Below are positions 9,301-11,609 of a stretch of 11,609 nt of DNA, one piece after another (within the stretch, counting starts at the first letter, position 1; every line of letters begins with the position of its first letter). The translations under genes were made by a program, and so were the position numbers. Where the stretch lies: assembly GCA_026770585.1 (NCBI GenBank), contig MU646917.1:175073-186681 (forward strand), read 5' to 3'. Below the pieces are notes generated by a model. It was given only the letters and a program-made list of their open reading frames with translations, ran no database searches and was not told the origin of the DNA. This stretch comes from Baffinella frigidus. Lineage: Eukaryota > Cryptophyceae > Cryptomonadales > Baffinellaceae.

Positions 9301-9786
9301 GCGGGACAACGCATGATTTAGAGCCAATGTGGTAGGACTTGGCCAAAGCGATCTTCGAATTTGCAAGATGCGAACTTCTAGATGGACCGTAATTATGAGT
9401 AACAACATGATTTGTACTGCACAATTTGAATTTTAAACACTACATGTCCAAAAGGGTCCATCTAGAAGTTCGCAATCTTGCAAGCTCGAAGTTCGCGCTG
9501 GCCAAGTCCTACCACATTGGCTCTAATTTGTGAGCGGCGGTTTTTGAGCGTCCACCACCGCTCAAAACTCCTGCGACCGAGAGCTGGGAGCGAACCACGG
9601 CCGCAGGATTTTCAAACGCCTGGACACGTGGACAAGTCTGGTACTAAATATGGACACGACTGGTTCTCACTGTGGATAAATCTCACCGGTGTCCGCGCGG
9701 AGTTGGACACCCTCGATCTTGGTCCCGACGAAGTCGAGTTCCGGGACCCCCAGCGCCTGCTTCTGCGCCGCGAACCGCGCCTTCTC
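47..9786 (-). CDS. Split gene for a charged, coiled-coil-rich protein (12-exon model, 5' end missing)
   Basis: Model: join of 9786-9687, 9011-8967, 5942-5845, 5282-4893, 3389-3274, 2842-2776, 2404-2336, 1962-1906, 1186-1145, 729-640, 484-410 and 121-47, read on the minus strand. The sum is 1,224 nt, open throughout, ending in TAG. Entry/exit phases run 0/1, 1/1, 1/0, 0/0, 0/2, 2/0 and then 0/0 to the end, so all eleven junctions agree. Every chosen intron starts GT and ends AG. The product is rich in Glu, Lys, Arg and Ala, as in long alpha-helical coiled coils, and has a Ser/Pro-Arg-Asp-Ala repeat region in the middle. No known domain is recognised and no function is assigned. Which exons join in real transcripts, the true start, and whether duplicate exons are used are inference. 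The long introns make it possible that two genes were merged. Confidence 0.5.
309..356. repeat. (GT)n microsatellite in an intron
   Basis: About 23 GT units within CT-rich sequence, between the predicted exons at 47-121 and 410-484. It is (AC)n in the transcript. Confidence 0.95.
410..484 (-). CDS. Exon 11 of the model (RQEDAREAKLEAGAARRERE)
   Basis: The acceptor is ACAGGTAG|AGG and the donor is GAACAG|GTGATA. The 75 nt are phase 0 at both ends and encode RQEDAREAKLEAGAARRERE then KVEEQ. The TAG directly before AGG would be an in-frame stop, so the acceptor must be that AG or the exon is dead. It duplicates exon 10, and the 155-nt intron between them is CT/AC-rich. Confidence 0.6.
640..729 (-). 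CDS. Exon 10 of the model (EEEKQRQEDAREAKLEADAA)
   Basis: The acceptor is CTCTCTCAG|GAG and the donor is GAGCAG|GTGCGG. The 90 nt are phase 0 at both ends and encode 30 residues, EEEKQRQEDAREAKLEADAA then KREKEKVEEQ. It is a paralogue of the exon at 410-484, so this is a tandem exon duplication in which both copies look usable. Confidence 0.7.
868..1140 (+). repeat. Degenerate telomere-like tract (GTGTAGG and TTTAGGG variants)
   Basis: Runs of GGGTGTA, GGGTGCA and GGGTTTA, always G-rich on the plus strand. It fills the intron between exons 9 and 10. Confidence 0.85.
1145..1186 (-). CDS. Exon 9 of the model (RRKEEEEMRRAEKE), 42 nt
   Basis: The acceptor is CCTGGAACAG|CGT and the donor is AAAGAG|GTGCAC. 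The 42 nt are phase 0 at both ends and encode RRKEEEEMRRAEKE. It stands out as a non-repetitive island inside degenerate telomere-like sequence. The acceptor context is purine-rich and weaker than the others. Confidence 0.6.
1195..1390 (+). repeat. Telomere-like tract with a TTTTGGG run
   Basis: It includes about eight GGGTTTT units near 1267-1312 and flanking GGGTTTA variants. It lies in the intron between exons 8 and 9. Confidence 0.85.
1447..1638. repeat. Imperfect inverted repeat, about 190 bp
   Basis: 1447-1469 and 1616-1638 are reverse complements over 23 bp with two mismatches. The interior repeats ACACATACT-type words. It stands in the 719-nt intron between exons 8 and 9. The unmatched rest of that intron, about 1640-1850, shows nothing recognisable. 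Confidence 0.65.
1851..1903 (+). repeat. Short telomere-like tract beside exon 8
   Basis: GTTTAGG variants running up to three bases from the exon 8 donor. Confidence 0.8.
1906..1962 (-). CDS. Exon 8 of the model (EASKKKLAEEEELRKRQEQ)
   Basis: The acceptor is CCCTAAACCAG|GAG and the donor is GAACAG|GTTCAC. The 57 nt are phase 0 at both ends and encode 19 residues, EASKKKLAEEEELRKRQEQ. It is a charged helix embedded in TTTAGGG-like intron sequence on both sides. Its ending EQ|GT matches exons 7, 10 and 11, so these exons share a boundary pattern. Confidence 0.65.
1966..2330 (+). repeat. Intronic TTTAGGG array
   Basis: It includes about seven consecutive perfect TTTAGGG units near 2071-2120, with GTGTGGT variants around them. 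The tract fills essentially the entire 373-nt intron between exons 7 and 8. Confidence 0.9.
2336..2404 (-). CDS. Exon 7 of the model (DREEVARKETQAKED helix)
   Basis: The acceptor is CCCTAACCCCTACAG|GAC and the donor is GAGCAG|GTGGGC. The 69 nt are phase 0 at both ends and encode DREEVARKETQAKEDASRVK then QEQ. The exon sits as a GC-balanced island between two long telomere-like tracts, so its different composition alone marks it out. The upstream CTAAC resembles the CTRAY branch-point consensus. Confidence 0.65.
2408..2570 (+). repeat. Telomere-like tract upstream of exon 7
   Basis: TTTAGGG variants grading into GTTTGTGGT-type repeats. It occupies the start of the intron between exons 6 and 7. 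Confidence 0.8.
2589..2653. repeat. 65-bp direct repeat, partner at 2773-2837
   Basis: The two segments differ at three bases. The pair includes the exon 6 coding block and the first bases of its intron. Homology stops at the acceptor side. Confidence 0.8.
2592..2653 (-). pseudogene. Duplicate of exon 6 without an acceptor
   Basis: It reads ANDALMALDAHEAGRRDQANT and ends ACG|GTTGGT, so the donor GT is kept. Upstream there is an in-frame TGA about five codons before the homology and no AG between it and the block. It therefore cannot be entered as an exon in this frame. It is a dead duplicate 184 bp from the live copy. Confidence 0.6.
2776..2842 (-). CDS. Exon 6 of the model (DPNDALLALEAHEAGRRDQA)
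   Basis: The acceptor is GGTTTTTGCAG|G, with the best pyrimidine tract in the gene, and the donor is ACG|GTTTGC. The 67 nt enter in phase 2 and leave in phase 0. It encodes Gly (with the previous exon) then DPNDALLALEAHEAGRRDQA-NT. The odd base at its start exactly completes the GG left by exon 5, which is a strong sign that the two are joined. A 65-bp duplicate with three base differences lies at 2589-2653. Confidence 0.65.
3068..3243. repeat. GAGAGTGA minisatellite and (GA)n tract
   Basis: An 8-bp unit GAGAGTGA repeats to about 3145 and then grades into GA-rich repeats with a short (GT) run. It occupies most of the 431-nt intron between exons 5 and 6. On the transcript it is CT-rich. Confidence 0.9.
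3274..3389 (-). CDS. Exon 5 of the model: AVEKARAKALE helix plus acidic SESEDE tail
   Basis: The acceptor is CGTTGCAG|GCG and the donor is GAGGG|GTATGT, a strong donor. The 116 nt enter in phase 0 and leave in phase 2. It begins AVEKARAKALEREREEMEE, a heptad-like charged helix, then a poly-Gly stretch and the acidic GDSESEDEG, which resembles a casein-kinase-2 target (inference). The phase-2 exit is complemented by the extra G at the start of the exon at 2842. It is the last of six tandem AVEKARAK blocks in the gene sense, and the only one with a convincing donor. Confidence 0.65.
3503..3560 (-). pseudogene. Duplicate AVEKARxKALE exon block, copy 2
   Basis: The acceptor-like GATGCAG|GCG is followed by AVEKARTKALDREREEMDA. 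A GT follows at GCTG|GTTCAG, but it would leave in phase 1, which fits no neighbouring copy. Continuing in frame reaches a stop further on. It is probably an unused or alternative exon. Confidence 0.5.
3658..3717 (-). pseudogene. Duplicate AVERAMAKALE exon block, copy 3
   Basis: It has an acceptor-like GATGCAG|GCG and then AVERAMAKALEREREEMEEA. No GT donor occurs at the end of the homology (GAGGAG followed by GCTGGC). A non-standard GC donor is conceivable but is a poor match to AG|GCAAGT. Confidence 0.5.
3891..3950 (-). pseudogene. Duplicate AVERARAKTLE exon block, copy 4
   Basis: It has acceptor-like CACTGCAG|GCG and AVERARAKTLEREREEMEEA. The homology continues past the core to a possible donor CCCT|GTTAAC near 3862, at the place matching GTGAAC in copy 5. 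That donor would be phase 2 and does not chain with the phase-0 acceptors of the other copies. Confidence 0.5.
4111..4173 (-). pseudogene. Duplicate AVEKARAKALE exon block, copy 5
   Basis: It has acceptor-like CGAAAAG|GCG and AVEKARAKALEREREEMEEA with one extra Ala codon. A candidate donor CCTT|GTGAAC lies near 4082 and is phase 2. It is otherwise very close to the exon at 3274-3389. Confidence 0.5.
4544..4618 (-). pseudogene. Duplicate AMEKARAKALE exon block, copy 6, ending in a stop
   Basis: It has acceptor-like GATTAAG|GCG and AMEKARAKALELDREEMEEA, then AMGA and an in-frame TAG at 4544-4546. It is the most diverged copy and the first in the gene sense. Including it would truncate the protein unless it is spliced out before the stop. 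Confidence 0.5.
4893..5282 (-). CDS. Exon 4 of the model: 130-residue exon with SPRDA repeats and Ala/Glu tail
   Basis: The acceptor is CAATCGCAG|AGT, preceded by a long C-rich GGGTTCA-complement tract, and the donor is CTCGAG|GTGCCA. At 390 nt, phase 0 at both ends, it is the longest continuous coding block. Residues 1-30 are a basic, Ser/Pro-rich start. Residues 35-75 carry five-residue repeats of the form D-A-S-P-R, with several S/T-P sites that could be phosphorylated (inference). Residues 76-110 are Gly-rich and then an Ala/Glu run. The end (EEEARQDREASSRLE) resumes the charged helix pattern. It is likely a disordered linker between helical segments. The reading frame is open through very GC-rich repeats, which is weak support by itself. 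Confidence 0.6.
5068..5163 (-). repeat. 15-bp coding minisatellite (SPRDA repeats)
   Basis: The plus-strand unit GACGCATCTCTGGGA repeats about six times with drift. It encodes D-A-S-P-R on the minus strand. The unit is a multiple of three, so copy-number change would keep the frame. Confidence 0.85.
5300..5430 (+). repeat. (GGGTTCA)n tract
   Basis: About thirteen near-perfect AGGGTTC units, then GGGTTTA variants. It differs from TTTAGGG by one T-to-C change that has been homogenised. It ends about 15 bp from the exon 4 acceptor and gives the transcript a C-rich tract there. Confidence 0.9.
5553..5692. mobile_element. 140-bp foldback element with 54-bp inverted arms (MITE-like)
   Basis: 5553-5606 and 5639-5692 are reverse complements over 54 bp with about four mismatches, around a 32-nt AT-rich spacer. 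The ends are TTATCCGG and CCGGATAA. Both sides carry GTAT (5549-5552 and 5693-5696), a possible 4-bp target-site duplication. No coding capacity, as for a non-autonomous element. It lies in the intron between exons 3 and 4. Confidence 0.75.
5845..5942 (-). CDS. Exon 3 of the model (GYMPSSLSAAAG)
   Basis: The acceptor is AATCAG|GC and the donor is AAT|GTCAAC, which is weak. The 98 nt enter in phase 1 and leave in phase 0. It encodes a small Ser/Ala-rich stretch (GYMPSSLSAAAGSITTASEA) followed by GPAAPKEDDGAN. Entry in phase 1 agrees with the exon at 9011-8967, and exit in phase 0 agrees with the 130-codon exon. An ATG at 5932-5934 could alternatively be the start codon of a shorter gene. Its first 62 bp are duplicated at 6032-6093 with one mismatch. 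Confidence 0.45.
6032..6093 (-). pseudogene. Truncated duplicate of the GYMPSSLSAAAG exon
   Basis: This is 62 bp matching 5884-5945 with a single base difference. It covers CAG|GCGGG and runs to ATCCGAG. The acceptor AG is preserved. The right half of the exon and its donor are missing, because the sequence passes into ATGGTCAAAG-type repeat. The near identity shows that the duplication is recent relative to other decay in the window. Confidence 0.7.
6098..6203 (+). repeat. TTTAGGG array
   Basis: It contains about six consecutive perfect TTTAGGG units near 6164-6203. The orientation matches every other tract in the window. Further short TTTAGGG variants lie at 6335-6365, 6455-6510 and 6836-6860. 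Confidence 0.9.
6401..6443. repeat. GC-rich repeat, partial copy 1 (CCGCGGGCGGAGG)
   Basis: It shares CCGCGGGCGGAGGT-AAAGGCGA and GGGGAGGAGAGCC with the copies at 6514 and 6759. It is truncated on the right. Confidence 0.75.
6514..6578. repeat. GC-rich repeat, copy 2
   Basis: About 65 bp, nearly identical to 6759-6823. On the minus strand it reads SRLSSPLESPLTSARG. The donor-like GGAG|GTACGC of copy 3 is GGAGATACCC here, so this copy lacks the GT. Confidence 0.8.
6614..6757. repeat. Inverted repeat between GC-rich repeat copies 2 and 3
   Basis: GCCACGCCAGATTC at 6616-6629 pairs with GAATCTGGTGTGGC at 6742-6755 with one mismatch. The intervening 110 bp contains CATTTCCCCAT, whose complement occurs in two other foldbacks. 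It could be a small inserted element. Confidence 0.5.
6759..6823. repeat. GC-rich repeat, copy 3, possible minus-strand exon
   Basis: On the minus strand an AG (GGTCAG|ACA) and a donor (CGGAG|GTACGC) bracket about 54 nt. One frame reads SRLSSPLESPLTSARG. It was not placed in the gene model because no phase test supports it. Confidence 0.4.
6949..7350. repeat. Five-copy GCTCGCCCAGTGGGACATGG repeat
   Basis: Copies begin near 6949, 7069, 7091, 7128 and 7330. Those at 6949 and 7330 extend identically through TTCTTTGTTGA. The neighbouring word CCTCTCAC-TCCGCCCGCGG recurs at about 6990, 7047 and 7488, an inverted fragment of the GC-rich repeat at 6514. No gene is supported here. Confidence 0.75.
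7430..8365. other. Region without a recognisable gene
   Basis: No convincing exon, RNA gene or long repeat is seen on either strand. The only structure is a 26-bp direct repeat beginning TTCAACAGTCCGACG (7909-7934 and 8163-8188). GTAGAA-CCTGCCCGG words recur near both copies, so an old local duplication is likely. Confidence 0.6.
8366..8542. mobile_element. 177-bp foldback element (MITE-like)
   Basis: 8366-8448 and 8459-8542 are imperfect reverse complements, with about 83-nt arms around a 10-nt loop. The termini are GTAGAGCGC and GCGCTCTAC. No clear target-site duplication and no coding capacity. Confidence 0.7.
8605..8701. repeat. Short inverted repeat
   Basis: 8605-8624 (CCTAAGTCAACTTTCCCCTGA region) and 8682-8701 are approximate reverse complements with two or three differences. 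The core word AAGTCAAC also recurs nearby. Confidence 0.5.
8731..8774 (-). pseudogene. Relic copy of the REREARRQEARG exon with a GC donor
   Basis: This block aligns with 8967-9010 and reads MRERGVRRQEARGG on the minus strand. Its 3' end is GAG|GCAAGT, the consensus of a GC-type 5' splice site, where the sister copy has GG|GTAAGC. No AG lies just upstream, so there is no acceptor in the equivalent place. It is probably a decayed duplicate. It could still serve as an exon only if an unseen acceptor is used. Confidence 0.4.
8785..8945 (+). repeat. 22-23 bp minisatellite (GGACACGCCTGGTACTAAATGC)
   Basis: Seven successive units of 22 or 23 bp alternate between TACTAAATGC and TTCTAAACGT endings. 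It separates the relic exon at 8731 from the live exon at 8967. Confidence 0.85.
8967..9011 (-). CDS. Exon 2 of the model (REREARRQEARG)
   Basis: The acceptor is GGTCGCAG|GC and the donor is GGGG|GTAAGC, close to consensus. The 45-nt exon is phase 1 at both ends and encodes a basic/acidic helix that reads VMREREARRQEARG. The composition matches the coiled-coil exons in the 3' half of the gene. A related copy sits at 8731-8774. The acceptor lies inside an inverted repeat (9004-9040 with 9149-9185), so splicing could be influenced by RNA folding; that point is inference. Confidence 0.4.
9004..9185. repeat. Inverted repeat enclosing the zinc-finger remnant
   Basis: 9004-9040 and 9149-9185 pair over 37 bp with four mismatches. 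Inside it lies a perfect hairpin at about 9049-9075: GGTCGTACGTCT, loop CAC, AGACGTACGACC. The left arm covers the acceptor of the exon at 8967-9011. Confidence 0.7.
9050..9130 (-). pseudogene. Eroded C2H2 zinc-finger fragment
   Basis: The minus strand reads SFTTSGNLASHILTHKGDRS then YVCETYD. This matches the second half of a C2H2 finger: F-x5-L-x2-H-x3-H, a TGEKP-like linker (KGDRS), then the first Cys of a next finger. The two Cys that should precede Phe are absent in this frame. An adjacent frame reads KPYCTDR, suggesting a frameshift or small deletion. The second Cys of the next finger is Tyr. With two fingers broken it cannot bind zinc normally. It may be a remnant of a transposon or of a separate zinc-finger gene. 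Confidence 0.5.
9318..9526. mobile_element. 209-bp foldback element (MITE-like)
   Basis: 9318-9388 and 9455-9526 are reverse complements over about 71 bp with scattered mismatches and a 66-nt spacer. The termini are TTAGAGCCAATG and CATTGGCTCTAA. No obvious target-site duplication. No coding capacity. Confidence 0.75.
9542..9567. repeat. Small perfect hairpin
   Basis: TTTTGAGCG and CGCTCAAAA are 9-bp arms around an 8-nt loop. The position just outside the foldback may be coincidence. Confidence 0.5.
9622..9672 (+). repeat. Second block of the 22-bp minisatellite
   Basis: Two to three GGACACG-ACTGG-TACTAAAT units matching the array at 8785-8945. It is next to the donor of the exon at 9687. 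Confidence 0.75.
9687..9786 (-). CDS. Exon 1 of the model (EKARFAAQKQALG type), the live copy of a tandem array
   Basis: The acceptor is GGTACAG|GAG and the donor is CCG|GTGAGA, a good donor. The 100 nt enter in phase 0 and leave in phase 1. It encodes 33 residues: a basic helical start (EKARFAAQKQ), then ALGVPELDFVG and a TKIEG turn, ending LRADT. Six further full or partial copies lie upstream in the gene sense (9981-11150), but this is the only one with a clear donor. Its phase-1 exit fits the phase-1 entry of the exon at 9011. The family is not recognised. It may not be the first exon of the gene. Confidence 0.5.
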
Positions 9787-9980
9787 CTGTACCAACGTAA
9801 CCACAAATCCTGTAAGTTTGTAGGTTTCTTGTCGTGTAAGTTTCCTGTAAGTTTCCTCTCATGGAAGCACACACCTCCTGTAACTCCTGTAAGTTCTTGC
9901 CCTGTGAGTTTCCTGGAAGTTTCTTCGCTTGTGACCACACCTCCTGTACGTTTCTTCCCCTGTAAAAATCCCGTAAGGTT

Positions 9981-10070
9981 CCGAGGTGGACGCCCCTCGA
10001 TCTTGGTTCCGACGAAGGCGAGTTCCGGGACCCCCAGCGCCTGCTTCTGCGCCGCGAACAGCGCCTTGTC
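9981..10070 (-). pseudogene. Array unit B of the EKARFAAQ exon
   Basis: It has acceptor CTGGTACAG|GAC and then DKALFAAQKQALGVPELAFV, followed by GTKIEG. After the homology the sequence runs straight into the ACTTACAGG minisatellite with no donor. It stays open by chance because that repeat lacks stops. It is likely a dead exon copy. Confidence 0.5.
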
Positions 10071-10246
10071 CTGTACCAGGATTTAGGGTTTAGGCAAAGC
10101 ACTGACGCCACGTCACCACACCTCATGTAAGTTTCTTTTCCTGTGAGTTTCCTGGAGGTGTCTTCTCCTGTACGCACACCTCCTATAAGTTTCTTCCCCT
10201 GTAAGTTCCCAGTAAGTTTCTTCCTCTGTAAGTGTCCTGTACGTTT

Positions 10247-10336
10247 CTGAGGTGGACGCCCCTCGATCTTGGCTCCGACGAAATCGAGTTCCGGGACACC
10301 CAGTGCCTGCTTCTGCGCCGCGAACCGCGCCTTCTC
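10247..10336 (-). pseudogene. Array unit C of the EKARFAAQ exon
   Basis: It has acceptor-like GCGTACAG|GAG and EKARFAAQKQALGVPELDFV, then GAKIEG. No GT donor occurs at the end of the homology. The unit is about 266 bp from unit B. Confidence 0.5.
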
Positions 10337-10519
10337 CTGTACGCAGCACAACCTTTGTAAGTTTGTAGGTTTGTAAGGTTCTTCTCCTGAAAGTTTCCTG
10401 TGACTTTCCCGTCAGTTTCCTGCCAGATTCCCGGAAGTGTCTTCTCCTGTACGCGCACCTCCTGCAAGTGTCTTCTCCTGTAAGTCTCATGTAATTTCCT
10501 ACAAAACTCCTCTGAGTTT

Positions 10520-10608
10520 CCGAGGTGGACGCCCTCGACCTTGGTCCCGACGAAGTCGAGTTCCGGGACGCCCAGCGCCTGCTTCTGCGCCGCGAACCGC
10601 GCCTTCTC
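10520..10608 (-). pseudogene. Array unit D of the EKARFAAQ exon
   Basis: It has acceptor-like GGGTACAG|GAG and EKARFAAQKQALGVPELDFV, then GTKVEGVHLG. A GT occurs later at TTTT|GTAGGA and would leave in phase 1, a weak alternative donor. The unit is about 272 bp from unit C. Confidence 0.5.
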
Positions 10609-10615
10609 CTGTACC

Positions 10616-10649
10616 CACAAACCGCGTCGGTTGGCGTATATAAAATATT
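10616..10649. repeat. 34-bp AT-rich direct repeat, copy 1
   Basis: This 34-bp segment begins CACAAACCGCGTCGG and ends ATATAAAATATT, and occurs again exactly at 11007-11040. It sits at the same relative place in two array units, just outside the exon acceptor. It contains a TATAAAA-like word, but the repeat context makes a promoter doubtful. Confidence 0.8.
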
Positions 10650-10770
10650 GTATATTTATACACACATATATACAAATACATATATGTTCGCCTTCTCATG
10701 TACGCACACCTCCTGTAAGTGTCTTCTCCAGTAAGTTTCCTGTAGTTTCCTGTAAAATTCCTCTGAGTTT

Positions 10771-11150
10771 CCGAGGTGGATCCCCTCGACCTTGGCCCCC
10801 ACGAGTCTCGGCGAGTTCCGGGACGTATATGTGTGCGCCTTCTCCTGTAATGCACACCTCCTGGCAGTGTCTTCTCCTGTACCGGGGCACCTCGCGCATA
10901 AGGAGCCGCACCCCCCCACCTTGGACCACCGTAGGGCCCTAGGCATTGTCCTACTGTAGGGTCCGGGACGCATGCTTTTGCGCCGCGAACCGCGCTTTCT
11001 CCTGCTCACAAACCGCGTCGGTTGGCGTATATAAAATATTCTATATATGTGCACCTTCTCCTCTGTACGCACACCTCCTGTAAGTTTCTTCCCCTGTAAG
11101 TGTCCTGTAAGTTTCCGAGGTGGACGCCCACCGTCTGCGTCTGCGCCTTC
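10771..11150 (-). pseudogene. Degenerate array units E, F and G
   Basis: Three partial copies lie here. 10771-10826 keeps the AKVEG end but lost the FAAQKQ part. 10961-11001 keeps the FAAQK half with changes. 11114-11150 keeps only fragments of both ends. Spacing shrinks to about 150 bp. Decay increases away from the live exon at 9687. Confidence 0.5.
11007..11040. repeat. 34-bp AT-rich direct repeat, copy 2
   Basis: Identical to 10616-10649. It shows that unit F and unit D descend from one another despite the decay of the exon part of F. Confidence 0.8.
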
Positions 11151-11221
11151 TCAAACTCCGGTTGGAATTGAGGGTAATGGATACGGTCCTAGTACAAATA
11201 GTTGACATGGACTGTATCCGG

Positions 11222-11239
11222 GAAGCCACCGGTGGCTTC
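11222..11239. repeat. Perfect 18-bp palindrome
   Basis: GAAGCCACCGGTGGCTTC reads the same on both strands. It lies immediately outside the foldback at 11241-11446. Confidence 0.85.
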
Positions 11240-11240
11240 T

Positions 11241-11446
11241 ATTGTCGAAATGGCCTTCGCGCGGAATCGAGGTCAGGTCAGGAAATCAGGATTTTCCCCA
11301 AAAAATGAACTTTTATGCCATCTTAGGCATGGTTTTTATCTCAAAATAGCATCTCCCACCCTGAAGATGACGCAAAAAGGCAAAAAAATGGGGAAATGTT
11401 GCTGACCTGACCTCGATTGTTTCCGCGCGGAGCCCATTTCGACAAT
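11241..11446. mobile_element. 206-bp foldback element (MITE-like)
   Basis: The outer arms 11241-11282 and 11402-11446 are reverse complements (ATTGTCGAAATGG at the ends, CGAGGTCAGGTCAG inside) apart from a 3-nt gap and a few mismatches. The interior pairs imperfectly as well. No coding capacity. From here to 11540 nothing else is recognised. Confidence 0.7.
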
Positions 11447-11540
11447 ACCCGCTCGCGGACATTGAGTGTGCCTCGATTACAATCTCATCATTTCTTCACA
11501 AAACAAGTCTCGACCCCGTGGGGCGGGGCCGATCTTTCGT

Positions 11541-11568
11541 CTCTCTCTCTCTCTCTCTCTTTCTCTCT

Positions 11569-11609
<41 letters not shown>
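11541..11609. repeat. (CT)n followed by a 40-base C run
   Basis: About ten CT units, a CT-rich bridge, then C only from 11570 to the end. The homopolymer may be real or a read/assembly artefact. Confidence 0.9.

Larger units (their letters stand above)
9687..11150 (-). repeat. Tandem array of about 270-bp units (exon plus ACTTACAGG-rich spacer)
   Basis: Four nearly complete units start at 9786, 10070, 10336 and 10608 (minus-strand exon starts), with degenerate units beyond. Each unit has a 90-100 bp exon block and a spacer of short degenerate repeats. On the plus strand the spacer reads CCTGTAAGTTTC and CTCCTGTACGCACAC. About ten exact CTGTAAGT words occur in 1.3 kb. On the minus strand the same word gives ACTTACAG, an acceptor-like sequence. 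Confidence 0.8.

Noticed and set aside
9683-10351. Minus-strand open frame of over 200 codons
   Set aside because: It runs through real exon blocks in changing frames and through the ACTTACAGG minisatellite, which has no stops in one frame. The continuous protein is not believable.
10630-10650. TATATAAAATA as a promoter
   Set aside because: It is part of a 34-bp repeat duplicated at 11007 within the exon array, and no gene start follows on either strand.
5567-10650. CRISPR array
   Set aside because: The repeats are adjacent, palindromic or exon-bearing, with no regular unique spacers, and the DNA is eukaryotic.
11570-11609. The 40-base C run as a biological feature
   Set aside because: It sits exactly at the window end and is more likely an assembly or sequencing artefact. 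It cannot be settled from the sequence.

Overview
The window looks like nuclear DNA of a eukaryote, most likely an alga or other protist with a GC-rich, intron-rich genome. It has GT-AG introns, very short exons, heavy microsatellite content, and long intronic tracts of the TTTAGGG (plant and green-algal type) telomere motif and its variants. Nothing supports a bacterium, phage, organelle or virus. The species cannot be told from the sequence; a prasinophyte-like green alga is a low-confidence guess.

The main content is one split gene on the minus strand, which I reconstructed by reading splice sites and frames by eye. Twelve exons from 9786 down to 47 can be joined so that the exit phase of each matches the entry phase of the next. 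Together they give 1,224 nt (407 codons plus a TAG stop at 47-49) with no internal stop. The 5' end is not identified and may lie beyond the window. The predicted protein is extremely charged: short Glu/Lys/Arg coiled-coil-like exons surround a 130-residue exon with SPRDA-type repeats and a Gly/Ala-rich segment. I recognise no catalytic or named domain.

Almost every exon has one or more nearby partial duplicates in the same orientation. In nearly every case only one copy keeps a usable acceptor and donor in the right phase, and the others have lost a splice site or gained a stop. Examples are the six AVEKARAK-type blocks at 3274-4618, the roughly 270-bp units at 9687-11150, and pairs at 2592/2776, 5884/6032, 8731/8967 and 410/640.

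Layout: 1-5300 holds the 3' half of the gene, with telomere-like introns at about 868-2570. 5300-6880 has telomere-like tracts, a palindromic 140-bp foldback element, a duplicated exon and other repeats. 6940-7360 holds a five-copy GTGGGACATGG repeat. 7430-8365 has no recognisable gene. 8366-9540 carries foldback elements, a 22-23 bp minisatellite, one short exon with its relic, and an eroded C2H2 zinc-finger fragment. 9600-11150 is the tandem exon array. 11222-11446 is another foldback. The window begins in (AT)n and ends in a 40-base C run, both typical of assembly break points.
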